Assembly: GCA_964423545.1 (NCBI GenBank)
Contig: CAYRFV010000002.1
Span: forward strand, 1-58,992
Source of the DNA: JALOOE01 sp964423545
Lineage (GTDB): Bacteria; Chloroflexota; Anaerolineae; CG2-30-64-16
Direction: 5' to 3'
DNA length: 58,992 bases
Part shown: positions 17,706 through 26,623 of the stretch, in pieces
Position numbering within the stretch: position 1 is the stretch's first letter
How the letters are laid out: each line of letters starts with the position of its first letter
Notes under the pieces: model-generated
What the model was told of the DNA's origin: nothing
The model's database searches: none
Seen by the model: the letters and a program-made list of their open reading frames with translations, nothing else
Made by a program: the position numbers and the translations under genes

Positions 17706-19088
17706 ATGATCACACCAACGGCAGGTTTCATTGTATATGGTGTACACAAAGATGGGCTTCAGGACCCGATGGGCGCGCCCTTCATCGATGACACGCTCGT
17801 AGCGCGCTCGAAAGCGGCGCTACGAGCTGCCGGACTGCGGCTCGTGGAGCACGATATCGTCGTGGCGTCCAAGGCGGAAGCTCGCGCCGCGCTCAAACGC
17901 ATGAAGGAAGACGACGCGGTCGATTGCGTCATCCTCTTCTCCGGCACCTGGGTGTGGGCAGCGCACATGGTAGCTGCCATTCGCGATTTTGCCATGAGCG
18001 GCAAGGGGGTTCTGGTTTGGACGCACCCCGGCTCCCAGGGCTGGCGTCCCGTGGGCGGATTGGTGCTCCACGGCGCGCTGCTCGAGATAGGCGTCGCCCA
18101 TCAGTTCGTCTACGGTGCAGCCGATGATCCGGTCGAGATCGGCCGGATCACGAGCTTCTGCCGCGCCGCCCACCTGAAGCAGTGGCTCAATCAGTCCACC
18201 ATCGGAACGTTCGGCGGCCGCGGCATGGGCCAATCGTGCGGCGTCGCCGATCCCTCCCAATGGATGCGCATGTTCGGCGTTGACATCGACTCTCGCGACA
18301 CCACGGAGCTGATTCGCACCGCAGAAAACATCACGACTGCGGAGTTGGAGGCGCTGGAGCCTCGCATTATCCAGCTTTTCGGAGGTTTGCCGCCCAGGAA
18401 CCTCGTGAATGAGCGCTCCATGCGCCTCTACCTGGCGCTCAAGAAGCTCGTCCACCGGGAGCAGTGGGATTTCTACACGATCCAATCCTTCCCGGGCCTG
18501 GGCGACGACTACGCGGCGACATGCTTCGCCCAGAGCATGATGCTGGAGGATGGTTGCGGCACCTCCACCCTGGGCGACTTCAACACGGCATTGTCGGTCC
18601 TCTTGCTGACGAAACTCAGCACCGAGCCGGTGTACTATGGCGACCTGCAACACATCGATAAGCAGACCCGAGAGATCAAGATCATCGGGGACGGCGCCTG
18701 TCCCCCGTCACTCGCAGGCAAACTGGGGCCGGCAGGCTTCGCTGAACATGGCATTCCCACCGAAGGCGAGGCAGGCGGGCTCTCGGTCAAGCTGGTCTGC
18801 AAGGTGGGGGAGGGCGTGCTGGCACGTCTGGGCCGCGTGGATGGCGTGTTCGAGATGGTGATCACGCGCTGCACCGTTTTCGAGCCGCCTGCCGACCAGC
18901 TCGAACGACGCCAGCTTGAGTGCGGCATCCCATTCTGGCCTCACGGTTTCGTGACCGCGCACTGCGATATCGAGGTTCTGCTCCAACACTGGAACAACGA
19001 ATACGCCTGCCTGGGCTACGGTGCACATCTGTACGAGGCGTTGGTGGAGTTCTGCCGGATGACGGGAATCCGGGCGATTCTGCCGTAG
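17706..19088 (+). CDS. L-fucose/L-arabinose isomerase-like protein 1
   Basis: A 460-residue protein of the FucI/AraA-like fold, expected to interconvert an aldose and a ketose with a divalent metal. The N-terminal half shows alternating strands and helices with ILFSGTWVWAAHMVAAIRDF. The C-terminal part has CFAQSMMLEDGCGTSTLGDFNTAL and PVYYGDLQHID. AGGAG lies before ATG 17706. The next gene is a DUF4432 epimerase-like protein, a natural partner that would equilibrate sugar anomers. Similarity to biochemically known isomerases is distant, so the sugar is not assigned. Confidence 0.78.
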   Translation: MITPTAGFIVYGVHKDGLQDPMGAPFIDDTLVARSKAALRAAGLRLVEHDIVVASKAEARAALKRMKEDDAVDCVILFSGTWVWAAHMVAAIRDFAMSGKGVLVWTHPGSQGWRPVGGLVLHGALLEIGVAHQFVYGAADDPVEIGRITSFCRAAHLKQWLNQSTIGTFGGRGMGQSCGVADPSQWMRMFGVDIDSRDTTELIRTAENITTAELEALEPRIIQLFGGLPPRNLVNERSMRLYLALKKLVHREQWDFYTIQSFPGLGDDYAATCFAQSMMLEDGCGTSTLGDFNTALSVLLLTKLSTEPVYYGDLQHIDKQTREIKIIGDGACPPSLAGKLGPAGFAEHGIPTEGEAGGLSVKLVCKVGEGVLARLGRVDGVFEMVITRCTVFEPPADQLERRQLECGIPFWPHGFVTAHCDIEVLLQHWNNEYACLGYGAHLYEALVEFCRMTGIRAILP

Positions 19089-19099
19089 GAGGCTGTCAC

Positions 19100-20191
19100 A
19101 TGCGCATCGGCGACCGCGACTTCCCTCGCGCGGAGATCCTGCGTCGCGTCGGCAACATGCAGCAGGTCGCGGGAACGCGGCATGTGGTGCTGGCAGACGG
19201 TCGCGCCAAAGGCATCTCGGCCATCGACTTCGACACGGGGGCCGGACTGCGCTTCCGTGTGTTGCCCGACCGGGGGATGGATATCTCGACGGCCAGCTAC
19301 CGGGGCCTTAACCTGGTCTACATGACGCCGAACGGCGAGGTCCACCCGGCTTACTATGAGCCAGCGGGGATCGGCTGGCTGCAAACCTTCTTCGGCGGCC
19401 TGCTAACCACGTGCGGCCTCACCACTCTGGGTGGACCCGGATGGGACGGCGACGAGGAGCTTGGGTTACACGGTCGCTATGCAGCTATCCCGGCCCAACG
19501 GGTCTGCGACCGCTCGCGCTGGGAGGGGGATGAATACGTGCTGGAGGCATCCGGTGTGATGGATGAGTGCCGGCTCTTCGGCGACAAGCTGCGCCTGACC
19601 CGTACGATCTCCACCCGCGGCGGCGCCAAGTCGCTCATGATCCACGATGTCGTCGAGAACTTCGGCCACCGGCGCTCTCCCTTCACCATCCTCTACCACA
19701 TCAATTTCGGCTTCCCGCTGCTGGATGCCGCCAGTCGCGCCGTGATCCACGCGAACGAGAGCACGCCGTTCGACGAGCCGTCGAAGGGCGGCCTGGCCGA
19801 GATGCTGAGCTCATCACCTCCCAGGGCGGCCTACCGGGAACAGAACTTCACGCATCGGATGGCGGTGGATGATGCGGGCTGGGCGACTGCCGCCCTCATC
19901 CATCCCACCCTGGACGGCGGATTGGGCGTGGTCGTCAGATTTGACGGCCTTGCCCTGCCCTACCTGAATCAGTGGAAGATGCTGGGAGAAGGCGAATATG
20001 TGATGGCGCTGGAGCCATGCAATGCGCCCTGCGTCAACCGCGGCGTTCTGCGGGAGCGAGGGCTTCTACCGTTCCTGGCTGCGGGTGAGACCCGCGAGCT
20101 GCGCGTGGAGATCGGCGTGCTGGAGAGCGCGGCAGAGATCGCCGCATTCGAGGCTCGCACAACAGCGCACGCGCGCACAGAGCAAGGCTAG
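19100..20191 (+). CDS. DUF4432 aldose-epimerase-like protein
   Basis: A 363-residue beta-sandwich protein related to galactose mutarotase. Typical motifs are FRVLPDRGMDISTASYRGLNLVYMTP, LTTCGLTTLGGPG and HGRYAAIPA. It probably changes the anomeric form of the sugar handled by the adjoining isomerase. AGGAGG lies seven bases before ATG 19100, which fixes the start. No signal peptide is present, so it is cytoplasmic. Confidence 0.85.
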   Translation: MRIGDRDFPRAEILRRVGNMQQVAGTRHVVLADGRAKGISAIDFDTGAGLRFRVLPDRGMDISTASYRGLNLVYMTPNGEVHPAYYEPAGIGWLQTFFGGLLTTCGLTTLGGPGWDGDEELGLHGRYAAIPAQRVCDRSRWEGDEYVLEASGVMDECRLFGDKLRLTRTISTRGGAKSLMIHDVVENFGHRRSPFTILYHINFGFPLLDAASRAVIHANESTPFDEPSKGGLAEMLSSSPPRAAYREQNFTHRMAVDDAGWATAALIHPTLDGGLGVVVRFDGLALPYLNQWKMLGEGEYVMALEPCNAPCVNRGVLRERGLLPFLAAGETRELRVEIGVLESAAEIAAFEARTTAHARTEQG

Positions 20192-20261
20192 TTCCGGCGC
20201 CGGCGCGGCGGCGCAGCGATCGATGCATACTCAGACACCCTGATCAGCACTGGAGTCACTC

Positions 20262-21044
20262 ATGAGAAAAAGCAAGGTGTTGGCCAAATTGCGAAGCGGA
20301 AAGTTTGCCCGTATCTGCAGCACCGGGCACTTTCTGCCGTTCTACCTCCGGCATGCCGCCCATCTTGGCTACGACGGCATTTGGCTGGATCTGGAGCACC
20401 GGACGATGAACGATCGGGAGGTCCAGTCCATGATCGCACTCTGCCGGTACAACGATATCGACTGCATGGTGCGATCACAGACGCTTGGGCGGTCTCACCT
20501 CTATCACTATCTCGAAGACGGCGCAACTGGGTTCATGATCCCCTTCGTCTCCACCCCAGCCATCGCTCGCCAGGTGGTCGAGGCGACGAAGTTCGCGCCG
20601 TTGGGCAACCGCGGCGTGGATGGCGCCGGTCTGGATGGAGACTATGGGCTCGACGTGTGGCGGACCGACACCACCTATTTCGAGGACGCCAACCGCGAGA
20701 CATTCATCGTAGCGCAAATCGAGACGCCGGAGGCGGTCGCCAACGTCGAGGAGATTGCAGCGGTCGAGGGTATCGATCTGCTCTTCATCGGCCCTGCCGA
20801 CCTGGGGCAGAGGCTGCGCGCGACCGGTGATCCCATGACCATGCCGCAGATTATCGACAAGGTGTCGACGGCAGCGCGAGCGCATGGAAAGGCCTGGGGC
20901 ATCACAGCAGCCTCCCCCGATGACATCGAACGCCACCGCCGGCTGGGAGCACAAATGGTGCCCTGGGGGGGGGATTTCGCGCTGGTCAACGCGCTCAAGC
21001 GATGCAGTGAAGAACTGGATCAGGTGCTGGGAGAGACCCGCTAA
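20262..21044 (+). CDS. HpcH/HpaI-family aldolase 2
   Basis: A 260-residue metal-dependent aldolase paralogous to the 14321 gene but clearly diverged. Signatures are GIWLDLEHRTMND, VAQIETPEAV (metal Glu) and LLFIGPADLGQRL (metal Asp). It likely cleaves a keto-deoxy acid or performs a related aldol reaction in the same pathway. GGAG precedes ATG 20262. It is the last plus-strand gene before a strong hairpin and a convergent operon. Confidence 0.9.
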   Translation: MRKSKVLAKLRSGKFARICSTGHFLPFYLRHAAHLGYDGIWLDLEHRTMNDREVQSMIALCRYNDIDCMVRSQTLGRSHLYHYLEDGATGFMIPFVSTPAIARQVVEATKFAPLGNRGVDGAGLDGDYGLDVWRTDTTYFEDANRETFIVAQIETPEAVANVEEIAAVEGIDLLFIGPADLGQRLRATGDPMTMPQIIDKVSTAARAHGKAWGITAASPDDIERHRRLGAQMVPWGGDFALVNALKRCSEELDQVLGETR

Positions 21045-21060
21045 CCAGGTCGCAGGGGAA

Positions 21061-21099
21061 GCGTCCGTCCCGCGCCGGCAACCGCGGCGGGACGGACGC
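21061..21099. terminator. Bidirectional terminator-like hairpin
   Basis: GCGTCCGTCCCGC (21061-21073) pairs perfectly over 13 bases with GCGGGACGGACGC (21087-21099), leaving a 13-base loop. It lies between two convergent genes ending at 21044 and 21117, so it could stop transcription from both sides. No T-tract is seen. Confidence 0.75.
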
Positions 21100-21116
21100 G
21101 CGGATCGCTCCGGTGC

Positions 21117-22097
21117 TCACCTCACCCACTGCTGCATCAGCTCGATGTCGGTGTGGTACGCCAGGTCGGTGACCGTCGTTGGCCGGATATCGGCGGCCAG
21201 GCTCTCGGTCATGAACAATTCGCTGGGAGCCATCTGCAGCATCGTTGACGGCACCAGCGGGGTGGGATGCGCCGTGAGGGCAAGTCGCACCGTGAAGCGC
21301 TGCCACGACACCTGCGAGTTGCCGCACATGAAGCCGTTCCAGGAGCTGCGCAGCCGGGCGCCCAGGTATTCCTTCGGCCCGATCGTGGCACCCTTGGGCG
21401 GCATGCACGACCAGTCGCCACTGATGCCGGTATCATCCAAGAGACAATTCTGCAGAATGGTGAACGGCGTGAGCGTCACAATGCGCGGCCCGATCTTGAT
21501 CCAGTCGTCCATCGGCATCGGGGGAAACGCGTCGGAGCCCGGCTCGATGTAGGCCACGTGCCCCGACCAACCAATGCCGCCGTAGCAGACATCAGCCCCG
21601 CCGAGATCCTCGATCATGTTGCCATAGCTCGCGAAGTTTTCGTTCGTCGGCCCCACGATCTGGCTTTCCGGGGGCCGCAGCGCCGGATCGAGCTTGGCGT
21701 AGAAGTTCCGCTTGACGTTGAAGAGGAACGAGTTCTCCCATGTTTCGGGTGCAATGTCGCCGTCCTGGTCTGCACATTCATCCATGTTGAAGGTGTACAG
21801 GTGGCGGCAGTTCACGCGGAACACGTTGCACAGGTAAGCGATCGCTGCATAGAGCGGCTCAGGGTTCGGCAAGATGATGACATGGCGGCGGCCTTCGTCG
21901 GCGGCCTGTTTGATGCGCCAGAACATGGTCATCACCTGGTGAAACGCCAACTCCTCATCCTTCAGGACGGTTACCCGCAAGTTCGGGTGTCTGTAGGTTG
22001 CGAGGTCAGCGCGCGTGACGGCGCGCGCCCGTTCGCACGCCGCCTGGTCCTGAAAAGGAATCCACGAAGCCATTTTGAAATCGAGACCCTTGAACAT
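21117..22097 (-). CDS. NagB-like glucosamine-6-phosphate deaminase/isomerase-family protein
   Basis: A 326-residue protein of the NagB/6-phosphogluconolactonase fold. It retains FNMDECAD (equivalent of the catalytic NMDEY) and a GIGWSGHVAYIEPGSDAF segment matching GxGxDGHxAFNEPG. The Asp before GH is replaced by Ser, although His and Glu of the ring-opening set remain. It may deaminate or isomerise an amino-sugar phosphate, or act on a different substrate. ATG 22097 has GGAGG five bases upstream. It is the last gene of the long minus-strand arm and follows an FGGY kinase. Confidence 0.85.
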   Translation of the reverse strand: MFKGLDFKMASWIPFQDQAACERARAVTRADLATYRHPNLRVTVLKDEELAFHQVMTMFWRIKQAADEGRRHVIILPNPEPLYAAIAYLCNVFRVNCRHLYTFNMDECADQDGDIAPETWENSFLFNVKRNFYAKLDPALRPPESQIVGPTNENFASYGNMIEDLGGADVCYGGIGWSGHVAYIEPGSDAFPPMPMDDWIKIGPRIVTLTPFTILQNCLLDDTGISGDWSCMPPKGATIGPKEYLGARLRSSWNGFMCGNSQVSWQRFTVRLALTAHPTPLVPSTMLQMAPSELFMTESLAADIRPTTVTDLAYHTDIELMQQWVR

Positions 22098-22162
22098 GAT
22101 TGCCTCCGAGTTCTTCACGCCCTGATCGAGCCGCACGGTCATCGCATGGCCGGCGTGCGCGG

Positions 22163-23662
22163 TCAGACGGCCTTCCCCTCGATTGGGCCCGCCAGATGCG
22201 GCCAAAGCCTCCGGTAGGCGGCGAAAAGCGCCCGGCACACTTCCTGGTTGCCGGGCTCCAGGCGCGTCGATCCGGCGGTCGCCGCGTTGCCAGCCGATGA
22301 CACGTCGTGGAACAGCCCGATGCCGATCCCTGCCAGCACGGCAGCGCCCCAACTGGCGGCCTCGGTGATTGCGGGCGTCACGACGCGCACCCCGGTTACG
22401 TCGGCGACGATCTGCGGCCAGAGCGGGCTGCGAGCCGCGCCGCCGACCATAGTCAGCTCGTGAACCGCCACCCCGACCGCCCGAATCTCATCCAGCGCCC
22501 ACCGCAGCTCGCAAGCCACGCCCTCCATCACAGCCCGGGCCAGATCGCCGCGTCGGTGCGCTAACGTCAGCCCGAAGAACGCGCCGCGGCCTGCGCCGTA
22601 CGACCCTGCGTGACCGCCCACCAACGGGCAGAAGATGAGGCTGTGCGCGCCAGGCACAGAGCCGGCGGCCGCGACATCGATCGCCCGATACAACGCCGCG
22701 CGGGACGCAGCCGGCGCATGGCCCTCACCCACCCAGACGTTGTCGGCCAGCCAATCGAGCGAAGTGCCCACGGCGCCCAGGCTGCGAATAGCGCCCCAGC
22801 GCCCGGGCACGGCGTGAAGGCTCAGTGCCATGCCGCTCCGCCGGCCAACCTCCAGAGTGTCAGGAACTGCCAGCAGGACCCAGGCCGTGCCGCACGAGAG
22901 GAGCACCGATCCCGGCTCGATGACCTGCATCCCGACCGCCGCGCAGTACTGGTCATGCGCGCCGTTGATCACCGGCAGCCCGGCCCTCAGCCCAGTGACA
23001 GCACTTGCCTCCGCAGTCAGCTTGCCGATGACGGCGCCGGACGGCTGCAGCGGGGAAAGCTGATCGCGTCGCACGCCCGCCAACGTCAGCAGACGGTCAT
23101 CCCAGTCACCCGATTCGATGTCGAGCAGCTGTGTGATGCTGGCATCCGAGGGGTTCATGCAGAACTCCCCCGTCAGCCGGTGGCCGATGAAATCATTGAC
23201 AAACGAGAAACGCTGTGTTCGAGCGAAAGCGGCCGGCGCTTCAGCCCGCAGCCAGCGGATGTGCTGCAGCGGCAGCCCAGCCATGAGCGGCCAGCCCGTC
23301 TTGTGAGCAACGAAGTCGCCGCCCTCCTGCCGAAGCAGATCCTCATATTGGGCCTGAGCTCGGCCATCCATCCAACTGATGGCGTTGTAGGTCGGCTGAC
23401 CTCCAGCGTCCACGGGGATGGTCGTGCCTCCCTGCGAGGATTGCGCCAGGGCCAGCACTTCCTGCCCGGACTGAAGCTGGCTGCCGATCGCACGCAGGAC
23501 CAACACAACGGCGCGCCACAACTCCTCGGGATCCTGTTCGATCCACTCGGGCCGTGGCGTGAGCAGGCCATAAGACGCGCTGGCCGAAGCGCACACGCGG
23601 CCTGACGGATCGAAAAGCAGCGCCTTGGTAGCAGTTGTTCCGACGTCAAGGCCCAGGAGCAT
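22163..23662 (-). CDS. FGGY-family carbohydrate kinase 2
   Basis: A 499-residue sugar kinase. LGLDVGTTATKALLFD is at the N-terminus, ISWMDGRAQ near 95-103, GAHDQY carries the probable catalytic Asp at residue 237, and MVGGAARSPLWPQIVADV with EAASWGAAVLAGIG forms the C-terminal ATPase half. GGAGG lies eight bases before the ATG at 23662. Together with the NagB-like gene downstream and the DeoR-type regulator upstream it forms a compact sugar-phosphate module. Substrate unresolved. Confidence 0.92.
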   Translation of the reverse strand: MLLGLDVGTTATKALLFDPSGRVCASASASYGLLTPRPEWIEQDPEELWRAVVLVLRAIGSQLQSGQEVLALAQSSQGGTTIPVDAGGQPTYNAISWMDGRAQAQYEDLLRQEGGDFVAHKTGWPLMAGLPLQHIRWLRAEAPAAFARTQRFSFVNDFIGHRLTGEFCMNPSDASITQLLDIESGDWDDRLLTLAGVRRDQLSPLQPSGAVIGKLTAEASAVTGLRAGLPVINGAHDQYCAAVGMQVIEPGSVLLSCGTAWVLLAVPDTLEVGRRSGMALSLHAVPGRWGAIRSLGAVGTSLDWLADNVWVGEGHAPAASRAALYRAIDVAAAGSVPGAHSLIFCPLVGGHAGSYGAGRGAFFGLTLAHRRGDLARAVMEGVACELRWALDEIRAVGVAVHELTMVGGAARSPLWPQIVADVTGVRVVTPAITEAASWGAAVLAGIGIGLFHDVSSAGNAATAGSTRLEPGNQEVCRALFAAYRRLWPHLAGPIEGKAV

Positions 23663-23755
23663 CAGCCGCGCCTCCGCAACGCTCTACGCCGTTTCAGGCC
23701 GCGCGCGTCATCCAGCGCGCCGTACGAGGGGTTCGGCAAGTAGTCACCATCGACC

Positions 23756-24538
23756 TCAGACGAGGATCACGTCAGCTCCGCCGCGGCGGAGGGCATCTAC
23801 GAACTCCGCCGGAGCAGCAGCATCGGTGAACAGCTGCCTGACCTCGCTCAAGAGCATGATGGTGGTCAAACCGATCAGCCCGATCTTGCTGGAGTCGGCG
23901 ACGACAATCACCTGGGATGCGGCATCGATCGCGGCGCGATCCACCTCGGCTTCGAGCACGTTCGCGGTAGTCACGCCCTTTGCAAGGGTCAGACCATCGG
24001 CGCCCAGAAAGAGCTTATCCGCATGCAGCGCTTTGAGTTGGGCAACCGTCTGCGGCCCGACCACAACCTCGAATTGAGGAAGATAGACGCCGCCGAGAAG
24101 GATCAGATGGATCCCTTTGCACGGACCCAGCTCGCGCACGACCGGCAGCGAACCCGTGATCACCGTCAGATTGCCGGTCTCACGCAGGTCGGTCGGGAGG
24201 TGGCGCGCCACCTCAAGGACCGTGGTGCCGGAATCTAGCAAGAGGCGATCCCCCGGACGCACCAGCGCGGCGGCGGCGCGGCCTATTCTGGCCTTCTCTG
24301 CCGCATGAACGACCTCGCCGGGGCCCTGGCGCATCGGCGGAACAGCAGGGTTGGGCACAGGCACGGCGCCGCCGTGAATCCGCCGCAACAAGCCCTGGCG
24401 TTCCAGATGGGTCAGATCACGGCGCACCGACACCTCGGATACGCCGAAACTGCGACTGAGTTCGGTGACCCGGATGGCCTGCCGGAGTGTGAGCTCTTCG
24501 AGAATCGCGTGTCGCCGCCTGTCGGCCTGGGTATCCAT
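23756..24538 (-). CDS. DeoR-family transcriptional regulator
   Basis: A 260-residue sugar-phosphate-responsive repressor type. The N-terminal winged helix spans about residues 8-57, with VTELSRSFGVSEVSVRRDLTHLE as recognition segment and GLLRRIHGGAV after it. The C-terminal DeoR sensor domain has LLDSGTTVLEVARHLP and FLGADGLTLAKGVTTAN. It likely represses this operon until a phosphorylated intermediate made by a neighbouring kinase binds. It is the only transcriptional regulator recognised in the window and might also act at the divergent promoters. Confidence 0.92.
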   Translation of the reverse strand: MDTQADRRRHAILEELTLRQAIRVTELSRSFGVSEVSVRRDLTHLERQGLLRRIHGGAVPVPNPAVPPMRQGPGEVVHAAEKARIGRAAAALVRPGDRLLLDSGTTVLEVARHLPTDLRETGNLTVITGSLPVVRELGPCKGIHLILLGGVYLPQFEVVVGPQTVAQLKALHADKLFLGADGLTLAKGVTTANVLEAEVDRAAIDAASQVIVVADSSKIGLIGLTTIMLLSEVRQLFTDAAAPAEFVDALRRGGADVILV

Positions 24539-24568
24539 CGGTCGTCCGCTCCGGTTCTTCTCACTGCA

Positions 24569-25480
24569 CTATGACAGCGCGCTCAGTCTTGCGCGCAACT
24601 CCGGGGACATGCCCATCGCCTGGGCAGCAATGGCCTGGTTCACATGCTCGACGGATCGGGCGCCGATGAGCATCGAAGTGATCCCGGGGTGGCTCAGGAC
24701 CCAGGCAAGCGCCAGGAGAGGCATCGGCGCACCCACCGCTTGCGCCTCCGCCCGCAGTCCCGACAGCACCCGATAGCCGGCCGCGCGCAGATAGATCGGC
24801 TGCATGCCGGGTACGACGTCCAGGCGAGAGCCTCGCGGCGCTGGCTCCCCCAGCGCGTACTTGCCGGTGAAGAAGCCGCCGCCCAATGGGCTGTACGAGA
24901 GCACGCCGATCTGCTGATCAGCACACAGAGGAAGCATCTCGCGCTCAATCTCACGAACCAGCAGATTGTAGTTTGGCTGCACCGCCTCCATGCGCGACCA
25001 GCCCTGCACATCTTGTCGCCACAGCACTTTGCAGAGCTGCCAGGCTGCGAGATTGGAGCAGCCCACGCAGCGGGCTTTGCCCGCATGCACCAGCTCATCT
25101 AGCGCAGCGAGTGTTTCTTCCAGAGGCGTTTCATCGTCCCAGGCATGGAGCTGAAAGAGATCGATGCAGTCGGTGTGCAGCCGGCGCAGGCTGGCCTCCG
25201 CCGAGGCGAGAATGCGTGTTCGGCGCAGCGGCGGCGTCACTTTAGTCGCCAGTACAACCTGCGGTCGGGAACCGCGAGCCGTGAACCACTCGCCTAGGAT
25301 TTCCTCCGAACGGCCGCTCCCGTACGCCTCAGCCGTGTCGAACAGGGTGATGCCGCAATCGAGTGCGCGATCCATGATCGAAAAGGCGGTGGCCGAGTCG
25401 ACCTCCCGACCGAAGGTGACAGCACCCAGCCCGATGCTGCTGACTCGCAGCGCGGAACGTCCGAGGACTCGATACTCCAT
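24569..25480 (-). CDS. Aldo/keto reductase 1
   Basis: A 303-residue NADPH-dependent reductase. The catalytic tetrad is visible: Asp and Tyr in LFDTAEAYGSGRSEE, Lys in VVLATKV, and His in LFQLHAWD. The C-terminal LIGARSVEHVNQ motif binds the cofactor. It may reduce or oxidise a sugar aldehyde or ketone in the pathway. GTGAGG precedes the ATG at 25480. A second aldo/keto reductase of the same operon is at 31227-32174. Confidence 0.93.
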   Translation of the reverse strand: MEYRVLGRSALRVSSIGLGAVTFGREVDSATAFSIMDRALDCGITLFDTAEAYGSGRSEEILGEWFTARGSRPQVVLATKVTPPLRRTRILASAEASLRRLHTDCIDLFQLHAWDDETPLEETLAALDELVHAGKARCVGCSNLAAWQLCKVLWRQDVQGWSRMEAVQPNYNLLVREIEREMLPLCADQQIGVLSYSPLGGGFFTGKYALGEPAPRGSRLDVVPGMQPIYLRAAGYRVLSGLRAEAQAVGAPMPLLALAWVLSHPGITSMLIGARSVEHVNQAIAAQAMGMSPELRARLSALS

Positions 25481-25550
25481 ACATGCCTCACCGATCCGGC
25501 CTTGTGAACCGGACAGCGCACCGTCAGTGCAGCACAGGACGCCGCAAGCA

Positions 25551-26603
25551 TCACTCCTGTGCGATCGTGCCGCCGGCGGCTTTGATCAGCCGGGCGGCGT
25601 TGAAGTACATGACATCGGCCACGTCGCGAGCGCTGAGCCCGACCGCCTCTGCGGCCTCGCGGAACGCCAGGAGCTCCTCGTAGAGGAAGAACGACAGCTG
25701 TGCGCCTTCGGGATCGCTGACCTCTCGCATATGAGGATCGTCGCTCACGTCGCCATACAGGCCTTGCGGGACCAGGTTGATATAGAAGCCCTGTTCACAG
25801 ATACGCCGCATCCGCATGCGCACGACCGGCATATCGCTGCCGAAAAGCACCCGCTGCGGTCCGACTGCCCGCAGCAGCTGTTCCATCGCGTATGCGCTCG
25901 TGTTGGCGCAGAAGTCGAAGTGCATCCGCCGGGCTTCTCGCAAGACATCGAAGGCATTCCCGACATCCTCGGGGCAGTAGGCCCGGCCGATGTGCGCGAT
26001 CACCAATTGAACGTTCGGATAGCGGTGCTCGATCTCGAGCATCATCTCGAGATTGAGCGGGTCGCGCAGCCGGCCGCGACGCGGGATGTGCAGCATCACA
26101 ATCCAGCCGTGCGCGTTCGCCGCTTGGAGGTGGTGATGCGGCAGAAAATCAAAGATGGTGATGTCGTCCGATGCGATGTGCGGTGGCGCCCACTCGAGGT
26201 ACGGCTTCAGGCCAAGAAAGCCACCTCCGGTGACCCGCTGTTCGAGATCTCTGGCGCTCCATTCGGGTCGCGTGACCAGGAAACTGGGCAGTCGACGCTG
26301 CGCAGCCACCTCGCTGACGTACCGGTTGCTGGCGTCCAGGTCGTACTCCTGCGTGGCAGGACCGAAGATCAGCGGTATGACAGTCTGCTTGGGAAGCATG
26401 AGCCGGTAAGCCTCGACGAGATCTTCGATGGGGTTTTCGTCGGCCACGCGTCCCGGCCACGTGGGCCCGCGCCGCTCAACGGCGGCAGCCTGGCGGTGAG
26501 CACGGAGCCACACGTGGGTGTGGATATCCAACATCCTCGTCGGCAGGTAGTCAAGCCTCTCGGCGTAGAAGGCCCGGTCAATGGACAGAATGTTCAGATT
26601 CAT
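25551..26603 (-). CDS. Amidohydrolase-superfamily protein 1
   Basis: A roughly 350-residue metal-dependent TIM-barrel hydrolase or decarboxylase of the amidohydrolase-2 type. The HxH metal site is MLDIHTHVWL, LVIAHIGRAYCPED holds a metal or substrate His, and VLFGSDMPVVRM ends with the catalytic Asp. Lactone hydrolases and aminocarboxymuconate-semialdehyde decarboxylase belong here, so a sugar-lactone hydrolase is plausible. ATG 26603 has GGAGGG eleven bases upstream. An alternative ATG at 26627 overlaps the upstream stop as ATGA and would add eight residues encoded over that site. Confidence 0.87.
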   Translation of the reverse strand: MNLNILSIDRAFYAERLDYLPTRMLDIHTHVWLRAHRQAAAVERRGPTWPGRVADENPIEDLVEAYRLMLPKQTVIPLIFGPATQEYDLDASNRYVSEVAAQRRLPSFLVTRPEWSARDLEQRVTGGGFLGLKPYLEWAPPHIASDDITIFDFLPHHHLQAANAHGWIVMLHIPRRGRLRDPLNLEMMLEIEHRYPNVQLVIAHIGRAYCPEDVGNAFDVLREARRMHFDFCANTSAYAMEQLLRAVGPQRVLFGSDMPVVRMRMRRICEQGFYINLVPQGLYGDVSDDPHMREVSDPEGAQLSFFLYEELLAFREAAEAVGLSARDVADVMYFNAARLIKAAGGTIAQE

Positions 26604-26623
26604 GTGGCCGCGATCCCTCCGAT

